From positions 29,183,455-29,247,454 of the forward strand of contig CM074180.1 of the NCBI GenBank assembly GCA_037179385.1: 64,000 bases of DNA, written 5' to 3'. The position numbers and the translations under genes were made by a program. The notes below the pieces were generated by a model, which was not told the DNA's origin, ran no database searches, and worked only from the letters and a program-made list of their open reading frames with translations. Below are positions 1-12,300 of the stretch, in pieces. The number at the start of each line of letters is the position of its first letter. Position 1 is the stretch's first letter. Origin of the DNA: Holothuria scabra. Its lineage: Eukaryota; Echinodermata; Holothuroidea; Aspidochirotida; Holothuriidae.

Positions 1-171
1 TAAGTCCTGAAATATAAGAGATGCTTCAAAGAGACATACGAACAAAATTGTGAGATTTAGCTGTCATGTGAAATAAGTTTGCAGCAACTGATTTTGCACT
101 GTAATTCTGTCTTTCCTTTATAAAAATGTTTTAACAGTTGATGACGCTAGTCTCTTTCTTTCTTTTTTCAG

Positions 172-338
172 AGGTGCAAAAAACAAGCCATACCTCACCA
201 AGGAGCAAATTGTTAAATTCTTGAATGATGGACAGAGAGATCCTCGTCTCAATGAGATTCTATACCCATACTCCACTGAACAGGATGCCATCAAAATGGT
301 CAAGCAATATGAAGCAAATCAAGCGTTTGCCAAAAAGG
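172..338 (+). CDS. PLCB: PLC-beta exon: end of EF-hand region
   Basis: Encodes the last EF-hand-like helix pair before the X domain, including [13 protein letters not shown] and [14 protein letters not shown]. The [10 protein letters not shown] stretch is a signature of PLC-beta. The acceptor follows a pyrimidine run (TTTCTTTCTTTTTTCAG). The exon opens with one base that completes a codon from an upstream exon outside the window and closes with one base of the next codon (donor gtacct, 339). In the known family this region is structural and helps hold the catalytic barrel; it does not bind calcium. Confidence 0.95.
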
Positions 339-3300
339 GTACCTTCCAGCTTATTTTTTTCTCAAACTGTGGGGTGGTTATGTTTTGAAAGTTATTGGTC
401 AGGAATGGGGAGTGGGGGTGTAGTTGGGAGAAGCCTATGTACAGAAGCTTACTATTTACAATATTTCCCCATTTTAATGGTGGCTTGCAGGTTAAAGTTT
501 GAACAAAATTTGAAAACATCTGGAGTCATCCTATCGGTCCTTTAGGTGCAAATTTTACCTAACTCTCCTTGGTTCATCCTTGCCAACTGTTCCTTTTTAT
601 GCAGAACTGCTCTGCTCTCTAAGCTTTAAAAATGACAAAAATCAGAATTTCTTTTATTTTCTGACTCACTGAAGGTTGTAAACATAGTTATCCATCGCTC
701 CACTTCTCCCAACCTTCTTACTCTTCTTTCTCTTAACAAATGTTTTAAATTCATCCTCATCTAGATGCAATTCCAGCTTATTGCTTCAGAGCATCCTCTG
801 GTGAGCATGCAAGGCAATGTGCAATCAGATACTCCCTGCATGATCTGTAATATGAACCTCCCTGTATTTTTTAATCTGATGTCAATCAAAAAAGATGTCA
901 GTTGAGAATATCTGAAGACTTCAAGTAGTTTGGGGAGACAAATGACTGCCGTTGAAAATGAGTGACACTAAAACTGAGCAGTAAATTGCAGAGCAACAGC
1001 TTCACAAAAGTAACACCATTCTTTTTCCAGACACCTATGAGATTTCCATAGATATCGTGAACATTTTGAGCATTGAAGAGGAGTTTGTTGCCGCCCTGTA
1101 GCATTGAACCCCTTTAAAGTTAGCACTTTTCCATTGGCCACACACAGTGCACCATGTCATATATGTTCTGCTTTTTGAGATGACAACATTGGCAAGTGTA
1201 CTGGTATAGGAATGAACCTTGGACCTTAGGAGTACATAATATTGTTGCTGAAAATGTCACTGCCACTATGCACTTTTCCGGAGCTACTGTGCATTTTTTT
1301 CAAGGTATAGATCAGCAAGGGGAACATTGAACTTGACATACTGAGATGCCATTTAAGCTTTGTAAATAATTTTTGCCCAAAATGCTACCTTATTGTAATG
1401 TCTTTAGCTTGTTCTATTTTAATCTTAATTGATTCTTTATCTCGAAGATTTTTTACATCTCTTTTAGGAGAAAGGTGTATTGTTGACCTTTTACCCACTG
1501 TGATCTTTGCAAAATTTCCCCTGATACTCTACGTCTCCATGGCTCTACTTTCCTCATTACTTTAGACTCCTAGCAGAACCCTTCCCTGCTTGACATTTCA
1601 AACTACTCTGCCTCTGACAAGAACCAGTTTTAAGACAAAGATTAGCAGAACAAATCAATGCTTTATCTTTCAAGTCTCCCAAAATTTATGTTCCAGGATG
1701 CTTTGAAACTAACATTTGGGGGTCGTAAGATGTAAACAAATTAAAGAAGGGAGACTTCACTAATAACAGCAAAGTCAAAACATGGACTAAGAAGACATGT
1801 TGTGTGAAATGGATGTAATCCAAGTATTGTGTTTTATATTTTTTTAACTTTTTTTAAGCTGGGCAAAGCAATTTGTTTAATGGTTGAACATAAGTTGAAA
1901 TCTTGACATTTAATTGCTTTTTTTTTTTCATTTTGTGATAAGGTCATTTGTCATCGGAAGGGTTGGCCCATTACCTGATGAGTCAACAAAATTCTGTAAT
2001 TCCTGCTGAATCATACATTCTGTGGCAAGATATGGACCAACCCTTATGTCACTACTTCATCAATTCCTCTCACAACACATACCTCATTGGTGAGTACCAA
2101 CTTTTAACCCCATTAGGTGCCCCCTTGGGGTTATAAAATATGTTCACCATATTCCCACCTGCCGTAGCAGATGGTTTAAGAGGAGAACTTGAACTGTGTT
2201 TGGACCGTCTTTGAGCTAAACTTGAACCCTATTTGAACTTTACCTTTTATTCCAGTTGACAACATACAAGACATTCGTGTTGGTGTGTCTGTAAATCACA
2301 GGAAACTAACAAAGTCCGAGATGTGATTGGTGAGAATCAACAGTGGCTCGTTGCCCATCATTATCAACCCTTTACCCCATTACCAGCAAATTTTTAGGCC
2401 AAACTCTCTCATTTGCAAGCAAAAACAACTGAATATGAACATATTTTAGACAAAACCATTTCCTCAGCAAGTTCAAACATTTCATTGGCAAGTAAAAACC
2501 TCCACTCCAAATAATAGCAGGTGTGAGGCAAAAGATGTCTCTCAACGGTACCATTTTGTTCTCACATTTGTAATGTGGGGTTTGGACTTGTGATAACAAA
2601 GGAACCAAAATTTCATGCTAATGTGCTCAATATCTTTGTTGATACATGTTTACAGTACATCCAGGTCTGATTGCTGGGTATTATTAGTAGATTGAATTAC
2701 ATGTATGGCTTGATCCTCTTGCATTTGCACTTGTCTCCTACTTTGACCCTTCTCTATGCATAAATGGGTGCTTCAGCAGAAGTGGCCTCCAAAGGATGTA
2801 CAGTTGAATAATAATTGATCCCAGATCACTCTCACTTTATGCATACGATTGTCAGATTTTGTGCTCTTAAGCTAGAAAGAATGTATTTCTAAACCCGGAA
2901 ATGTACCATTCAAGCTTAGTACCTTCAGAAATGTGTCCTGTTTGATGCTGTTAAGCTTGAAAGAATGCCTTTCATATTGTGCAAATTTGCAGTCACCCTT
3001 GATCATTTTTTGCACAACAAATTTTGATCACCTGCACAGGGTCTGATTTTCCCTTCTTTGTTGGATGAAAAAAGGGTGATTAAATCCTAATCTGATCTGC
3101 GTTTACACTACATATTTGATCTTGAGCTGAGGGTCTGACCTCAGACAACTGATCAGATGGGGATCTGGTGTAGATGCATTCATGGTTTCACTCTGTTGCC
3201 TGTCAGAGTTGTCAAATTGTGAAATAAATGCATAATTAGAAAGGACAGGAAGGGATTTCAGAAGAGCCAGTAAAAGTAAATGACTAGTTTGCTAATCGTA

Positions 3301-6300
3301 GACTATTTTAAGTCTGAACCATACTTAATCCTCTTTCCTTATCACCCTTGTCCGCTTTACTGTGAATGAATAGTACATTATTTCGAATATGTCTAAAGCA
3401 TGATAATCCTTAAAAACCAGTTAATATTTCCAAATTTAGGATGGAGTATGAAGGCTGAGAACCTGGTCATCCCTAATTATTCTCATCAAATCAAGGACGT
3501 AGCTCAAAGTCAAGTTTGTAGCACTTAATTGAAAGATGAATTGCCTTTATATTGGACATCCATCAGTTAAAAGGGCAGTCACCTTTCAGTAAAGATGATC
3601 TTTCTCTTTCCCCTGTTACCTGTACAGGTCATCAGTTTACAGGCAAGTCATCTGTGGAGATATATCGCCAAGTTCTGTTGGCTGGTTGTCGGTGTGTGGA
3701 GCTGGACTGCTGGGATGGACAAGAAGAAGAACCAATGATCACTCACGGTTTCACAATGTGCACCGAAATATCCTTCAAAGTGAGGCTTAGGATATTATGG
3801 GCAATTTGCTGCAGCTGTAATAGTTAATGCTACCTTTCAAACTCAAATTGGTTTTTTCACAACAGTCATTATCATTTTTTTTTTTTTTAATTTTTTTTTT
3901 TTTTTTTTTTTTGTGGGGGGGGGGGGTTGAGTGGTGGAGGAACAGTGGACTTAAGATATCATTTGTACTTTTTCCAGCTCTTACAGTAAATGTTCTCATA
4001 ATACATGTTGTAAATGTTCTTTTAAACACAAACTTAATTTTTCAAAGCCATCGTTGTCATTTTTGGGGGGTATGGGAGTCTATGGGGAGAGAAGTCTCAT
4101 TCAAACATTTGTCACAACAGCACCGATGATGTAGCAAATAGTTTAAGGATGTAAATGTGGATGTAGCCCCATTTACAAGAAGTCAAAATATTGACTCACA
4201 TTAACAAATCTTGAGTATGGTTAATTTAAGTTTAATTCAAATGTTAAACATTTCTCCATTCATGAAGCTGGGAAAGAGGTAACCAAGTTTGTGCAGTCAG
4301 TTTTAAAAAAAGTTTAAGCATCCCTCTTTAAAACAGTTACCAAAATACTTAATTTCATTGAGATATGAAGAGTTACTTATCTGTGACAGTTGTTTCTATA
4401 TCTGTGTTCATATTGGCAGATTCAATAAAATAATTGTTTTTTTGGTTACAGAATATACCTGCCTCTGAAGAAGTTATTTGAATTGCACAAACGGTGTAGT
4501 GGGGTAAAATCAATAATTGAAGCAATTTCACCATTAGAGACAGGAGGTGGTAGACAACCTCTTGAGTCATTCACCTCTATGTGCATGCTAGATAATCGAT
4601 ATCGAATCAGACGAGATTCTAGATGAGATTGAAGGGCTCTCTATCTCCTTCAGTAGGATGGGGATAGAAGTGTTCTAGAATTCTCTTGAGTGTTTGTAAT
4701 TATATTCGGAGTATCCAAGATCAGGTTACTGGCATTCTCTTTTGGAGGCATGGCCGGAACCATACCATTTCACTGCGTTTCATGATGTGGAGAAATCACT
4801 GCAGGAGATAGGATATGCACCTCTTTGAGCTATATTTAATGAAAAAGTATGGAAACCCTATGCTCTTGATGTTGCTTTCAGCTATTAGACTGACAGGCTT
4901 GTGTCTCGTCTAAATCAGATACCTCGTTATAGAAACCTTAGGGAAAGTAAAAGGGCAATGGCTGTGAAATTGAACTAACTTTGTCTCAGGGTCAATTCTT
5001 AAATGCAAATAAGGGCTTACATGTCTTTATTAGTACTTTTTTTGATAGAAATACTTTAGAATCCCTTAAGCAAACTGTAGGCATTGGTCATACAAAGTCT
5101 TCCATACTATTGCTCTTCTTAAAGAGATGGAGTAGATTAGAAGTATTACTTCACATGACCCTTTTTTATTTTTTGTTGGGTACTTTGCAAGTCACTTCAT
5201 TCCCAAGTATCTATCATGTGATTGATTCTGTGTGGTTTAGTTTAGTTTAGATGAAGTATTTTACTGCCCAAATTTTAACCAGTTGGTTGATTCTGTGTGG
5301 GTCCGGCTGTTGCAATCTACACCACCTTTCCATACCTCCTATTTAAACTATGTAACCTTACTTACCCTTTCTTACCCTTGGCAAGTTAGCAGTATGTTTG
5401 ATTCTGTTTGAGTCTTGAGGTTGTAGTTTCTTTCATGATTTTGTTGTCAAGACAACAGGTTTTAGATTTTTTTTATTTTATGAATATCTAAGTGCTTCAC
5501 AAAATGCTGGTAGCATTCAGTAACTGTCCTTATCATGTAACAGAATCTTACCTTGCTAAGTGCTTATGCCTTGAGCATAAAATATATCCCTAAAAAATTG
5601 TGACTAATAAAATTCTTGGAAGAAAGGAGTACAAGGATGTGTCACAGCTTTTGGTTTTTGAAGTTTGACAGGCAAGGGGTAGAATGTATACTTAAATGAA
5701 GATGTTGCTTATGTCGTAATGTTTCGTGTTGAAAACTTCAGTGTCTTAATTGATGTAAAGACAGTTAACTTTTCACCCCAAACTTAAGTATAGTATAAAG
5801 AAATTATCAATTGCTACAGCTCTTTGATTGACAGCAAGTTCAAAAAATGCAGAGTACTGTAGCTCATATAACACAGCATGTACCACACTAAGAGTATTTT
5901 GATTATACACTGGAGTCTTGTATACTCATCCCAAAGAAATAAACTGAGATTGTGTCTGGATGAGGATGAATTTAAGACAGTTGTGGGAGGGGCTTAAGTA
6001 ACTAGGTTAGAAGAATTAAAATTGTCTGGGATGAGAGAGTGAGGCATTAAATGAACAAAGGAGTGTAGAGCTGGGAGAAATTCACATCAGGATCAGTTTC
6101 AGTTGCAGATGTCTCAAGAAGAAGATATTTGAAAATGATATCCATAGGATTAATTATGTGAATACAAGTCGTTGGTAGTTGACATATGTCCTAGTATAGG
6201 TTCCATGATATCTCAAAACATCTTCAATATGAACTGAAATGGTAACAAGAGGGCAATCCACGTAGTTGCATATCCCATCGCTAACGTGCGCAAGTTGAAT

Positions 6301-9300
6301 ATAGAACTGTAAAAAGTATCGGATACAGGAAAGCACAGATCCTTCAGTAATTGTGTAAGTTAGAAGTTAACATGATTGGAAAGGTTGGCTCACTAAACTG
6401 ATATGGATATGGACGCAATGTTTATAAAAGTGAGACGCTTTCGGAGACACTTTAGACAAGTGCGTAAATGTTATTATTCACGCGCTAACTAGGGGGATTC
6501 TCCATTTTGACGCGACGGCAAACTTCATGTGTGTCGAGCTGATACGCACATCAAGTGCGTCTCAATTAAGAAACTGTGTGTGTGCGCCATGTTGAATGCA
6601 TGGCATAAGAAGATTTCCGGCTGACGCACAAACCTTTTCTGCGTGCTGGCCTGTGGTGAATCCTAGCCCGTGGCAAGGAAATTGTCATACGTTTTTTTGG
6701 CAATGCTTCAGAACCGCCAAGTTTTGAGGCACTAATATGTAAGATAGGTAGGCCCTATGCCTAACGTAATGTTAATCACCCACAGTTTCATATCTTGGGT
6801 TATAACTCAAGCCTATGAATGGCGTAGGCCTAGCCCCAAACCTAGCCTACATACCGTTAACCAGCTTCAGATTTCAAGTCTAGCCCTAGGTTTGACTTTA
6901 ACTTTCATACTACTAGGCCTGACAGTTACGGCAACTTTGGAGTGAAAAGAACTGTCGGCATAGACCATATGAGAACACTCTAGATATAAAGGCCATCAAA
7001 GTGAAGTGCGAGCAGGAACTTAAAAATCTCACTGCAGCATACAAGCTAGTGAAAAAAGAATTTGAGTTGTGAAAATGAGACTGCTACTACAAAGTACGAA
7101 CCTAGGAGTCCAGCTTATTTATATTGATGAAAAATATGCTAGTTACAAAACATTAAAGTGGGGGTGACACGGCCAAAGTAAGTTCCTCGGTAACTGTTCT
7201 TTGGGTACACCTTGACTTACAGTGAATGATTTCCCTACTAAGTTATGTCCATAAATACTGAAATACCACGTTTTGAATTTCCAGTTGCATGCTAGGCCCA
7301 GCCCATTTGAAATTCGAAAGCGAAAAACGTATGTGAAGGCTTCTCAAAAATGGTGACATCATTGGAGGCACGGTCAGTGAGCATATAGTTCACTAAGGAA
7401 GGTTAGCAACACTGTACCAGAGAGCTCACAATCATCGAATCATGTGCATGGTAACGCGTGTTAGCGCATACATAATTGCAAACACTGGTGCTACGATAGC
7501 AGTGAGCGTGGCCACTCACTACATTGTGAATTGTGCATTGCACGGTTACTGCTTAGTATTCGCAGTAGCATCTTCATCAAACAGCTCATACAGTAAAGAC
7601 GCCATCGTAGTGGGGACGCGCTTGTTGTGGTCAAAGTGAAGTGCGAGCAGAAACTTAAAAATGTCACTCCAGCATACAAGCTAGTGAAAAAAGAATTTGA
7701 GTTGTGAAGACAAGACTGCTACTACGAAGTACTAACCTAGAAGTCTAGCCTATTTATATAAAATGATGAAAAATAGGCTACTGTAGTTACAAAACATTAA
7801 AGTGGGCATGACACGGCGAAAGTAAGTTCCTCGGTAACTGTTCTTTGGGTACACCTTGACATAAAGTGAATGATTTCCCTAATAAATTATGTCCATAAAT
7901 ACCGAAATAGGACGTTTTGAATTCCCAATTACAGGCCAGGCCAGGCTCAGCCCATTTGAAATTCGAAAGCAAAAAACGTATGTGAACACGTCTCAAAATG
8001 GTGACGTCATTGGAGACACGCTTAGCAACACTGTAGCAGGGAGCTCACAATCATCGAATCATGTGCATGGTAACGCGTGTTAGCGCATACATAATTGCAA
8101 ACACTGGTGCTCTGATAGCAGTGAGCGTGGCCACTGACTACATTGTGAATTGTGCATTACGCGGTGACTGCTTAGTATTCGCAACAGCATCTTCATCAAA
8201 CAGCTCATACAGTAAAGACGTGCTCGTAGTGGGGATGCGCTTGTTGTGGTCTTTCATACATATTCATAGCTGTTTTTTTTATAGCAACCAAACTGCATCT
8301 TTCTTGCACAAAAACAAAAATATTTTTACCCGCGGGCATATACACGCGAACATATTGGCCAATGATTTACTCCGAATCCCCACCATGGTCTGCGCCTTTC
8401 GCTCTGTATGTTGGACTTGGTATTGTGATGCAATCGTTTTCATGAGGTTGCTAAGATAAGATAACTGTACGGAACGTTACATTAGTTCCACACCTAGATG
8501 CGCACCGTAGGGCGGGGTTTGTACCGCCAATTGCGTCATAAAAGTCAGGTGAGCTGTTGCGGCATTTTTCGAAATTGGATTTTGAACGCAGTTTTCCTTC
8601 GAATATCATTTATGCCGAATTGTACAGGTTTTTAATGGGGTGTGAGATGATATGTGTAAAATACTGTATCTAATCTTGCAATACACAAAAGTTTTTGTGG
8701 CTGTGTCATGCACACTTTAACCTTTGACAATCTGTAACATGAAATATGTCCTTGGTTGCCATAACAACCACACATATCGGTACCACTTACAGTATCATGC
8801 CTAGGCTATTACACTTAAACTTTCAGATTTGTGGTGTGCGTCCGTTAAGAGTTAAAGTGAGTACAAAAAAAAGTATTTGACCCCCTTTCCCGTGACCTTT
8901 AGCATTGGTTTCCATGGAAACTACATATTTTGGTAGAACTAGTCTACCCTATTATACTTGTGAAGTTAAATGTAAAATAAAGGTTTTCTTTTGAAGTTTT
9001 AGTACAAAACAGGAAAAAAAGTGTTTTTTTGCAAAATGTGACCTTTGACCTCTGACCTTCCACCTTTTCTTCCGAGGGTCTGGGAGACACAAGTTCCCAC
9101 CCTGGGGTACCCACCTACCATTTTTGAAAAGAATTGGTCCAGCCCACTAGGAGTTTGAGGGACAAAAACGTTGTTTTACGAACAAATTATAACTTGAAAA
9201 TTTTTTGTTCCACTCTACCACGTAACCTTTAACCTCTGTTGCTATGGCAACCACATATTTTGGTAGGTCTAGATGCAATCTTCATATGTGTGAAGTTTCG

Positions 9301-12300
9301 TGTCAGGAGAGCCTTTCGTTTTGGAAATATAGCAGAAAAGGTGATTTCACTAAATTTGACCTTTGACCTGTAACCTTTGACCTTCACTTCCAGTTGTGTA
9401 TTAAAATGCAATTGTTCCACCTGAGGTACCATCCTACCAAGTTTGAAGAAAATTGGCCCAGCCGTTTACGAGATATTAGGTAAACAATATTGGACACACA
9501 CACACACAGGGCATACCCGTATTCAATGCCTTAGGGGGTACACAGAACTGTTCCCGTAAGGAAATGGTTGCAATTCCCCTTTAGCTGTTTATGTCACGTG
9601 GCATGTAAATTCCGCGAGCGAGGGCGGTCTCTTGCATATCATGTGACAGAGCTCATTGCAGTGTCCGAATTTTCGGGTAGCTACGCCAGTTACGAGCTCC
9701 GCCTGAGCGAGGAAAGAAGTGCGAGGCCTTAGCTCTCGTGAGCGGCTTGTACCCGGCAAGGCATCGTTTACAGGCTCACCCACACACACACTCACCCACC
9801 AACACACACACACACGGACAGGTTTTGACCCCTCTCTCAGCCCTGGACTTTCAGTCACCCCGGGGTACCTCACCCAGGGTTCGTAGCGGTCCTTGAAAAC
9901 CTTGAAAAGTCCTTGAATTTTTGTGAGCCTTGAAAAGTCCTGGAAATGTCCTTAAATTTAAAAATGAGGTCATGAAGTCCTGAAAATGTCCTTGAAAAAA
10001 GTTTTGGAGTGTAAAATATGTCAGTGTATGTTTTATTTCTTACAAGATTTCATAATTAATAGCCGTAATTTTGATCAATCAGGTTTGCTAAAGTCTTAGC
10101 CGTTTGCTTGTGGCAGGAGTATCATTGCGGCAGGCAGATTACGACAGGACGTAATCCATGTACTGCAATATTGTATTGCGCAGTGCTCGTACATAACATG
10201 TCAACTGATATGACAACTTTCACATTTGGCTGATTTTGATGATGCAAGAAATCCGTAGAACTCTGAATTAATTTGGGGGGGGGGGGATAAATGCCTGCAT
10301 GAGCTGTAACTCATCCCAACATAAACAAAATTCATGTCAACTAGTCGAAAAGAAAACATTTATATCCCAGCGGCTGGAATATTGGGCCTCCAGTGTCTTT
10401 GTTAAGCTTGACCAATAGTGCTAGCCGCCGTATTCGGTATGGGTACCGTAAGATTAGTATGTTGAGCACTAAAAACTGAGGCCGAACGTACGTAAACGGT
10501 ACTAGGTTCAAACACCATGGCTCGTACTTCCAGGTGAGATGTAGTGTTCGACCGATCATCGGTTAAGTAATTGGCATCGGGCCGATTATTCCGTTATCGG
10601 TAAATAAGCGGCAATTCTGCCATTCAACCGATCACTACCACCTATTATTTGCAAACTGGAAAAGGGGCTAAATATACTTGAAACTTGCTCTTAATTTCGT
10701 TAAAATTCCCGTAAATATCCAATCCTTTAAGTTCCCGCTAAAACAGGATGCATTGATAATCACAAACGTATAAATTTTACCCCTGCCATGGGAATGATCG
10801 TTTGATGTTTAAGTTTTCTGCTATAACCTGGTAGTATTACTTGGAATTCGATTTAGAAGTGCATTCAAGGTGTTTTCCCTGTCTTACAGAAAGCACCGCG
10901 TAAGTTGCGGTACCAACTGTTCAGCAAAAAATACATAGTACAGACTATCTAGCTGCAGTGTTTTGCCGTTTCAGTTTTCCAATCCACAAGCTTTGCATAC
11001 ATATCTGTGCACGTTTTGTACACTTCGCATCTAGAATCTTGTGAAGTTCGGTGGTTATTATCTTGCATAAATTAAGTCATTCCCAGCATTCCTTCCGTAA
11101 TGTTATTTATAGTAGGACTTAAGCAATGTTGTCATACGACGTCATTGCAAACGAAAACAGTAATTGCACGTGGTCTCTTGCAGCAAGCTTCTTGGCCTAC
11201 GCATGCACTACACTTACGTGCGTGTCCGTTTTTACCGCCAAATAAGGCATCATGTTTTGCTCGGTGACATCATATGCATAAGATCCATTGCAAAATTTAA
11301 ATAAGCCCCTGCTTCGTGATTGGTTCAATTGCGTTGATTCTAGGCAGCCAATCACAACTTGCGCCTTCGCCTATGTGATTTAGTGTGTGAAAATACTCGG
11401 TCTCGAGACAAATTTTCCCGTTTAGTTTGTGTTATGACGATCGCGCTTGTAATACCGGCTGGCGAAGCCGGGCGAGCCCCGTGCTAAATTCACCTAGACA
11501 CGGCTTCACAAATCTCTCTGAACGTGGATTTTTCGGGGATCGGACTTATGTTCATTTCAGTGGCAGATTCTTTTTAAACAAGACGGAAGTTTTGGACGAG
11601 AACTGCTAAAAATATACGGGGATATTTATATCGGAAAAGAACCATGGGATACGTTCTACGGGTGCCCAGAACTGCTAAGATTATCATGATTGCTTTACAT
11701 GGGGTTCGTTAAAACAGGAGAGTAGCTACAGTGCATTAACGCAACTACAACCCAGTACAGTAAAAGAATGCAATTTTCCGACATGATTGGGGGAGGAAAA
11801 CTAGACAGAGCATGATGTTGGCATTAGAAACTAAATTATCAAAGGGCATGTGATATCTACTGCAAACAATTGTACTGTATTAAGGGTGGATTTGTATCTC
11901 CACTTTTAAAGTGAAAATATTTCGCCTACAAAAATGATATCCAGAAATATTCCCAATATTTTCCATCCTGAACTGGTTATGATAATACGATATGCACGAA
12001 GCAAGGGGCACGTACTAAAGTGACAAACATGTTACTTCCCTCTTTCCAATAATCGGTGATCTGTAACTGGGAATCAGGTCTGATTGTTAAATTGAATAAT
12101 CGGGTATTATCAATTATAGCACAATCTGTCGAACACTAGTGAGATGCCCTGCATGGCAGGCAAATGTTACTCGTACACCACACTAGTAGGCTACTTCGTA
12201 GGCTTGTGTTTGCATCAGCTTGCCATGCACATACGATGCGGCACGTCTGGTAAAAAACCAGCTATACAATCTGAGGCTATTTTCATTTTATGAAATCGGA

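Larger units (their letters stand above)
8690..9510. repeat. Dispersed repeat with TGACCTTTGACC motifs and CA tail
   Basis: Two loosely similar blocks each contain a TGACCTTTGACC core (9039-9051 and 9357-9369), followed by a shared ACCTACCA/ATCCTACCA and 'AATTGG(T/C)CCAGCC' phrase. It ends in a short CA microsatellite (9494-9508). It is repetitive in style and noncoding; the family was not identified. Confidence 0.55.

Noticed and set aside
2276..2329. Exon-like segment ending in a good donor
   Set aside because: The required frame meets TAA immediately after the acceptor.
3827..4129. 100-codon frame
   Set aside because: Runs across poly-T and poly-G; composition artefact.
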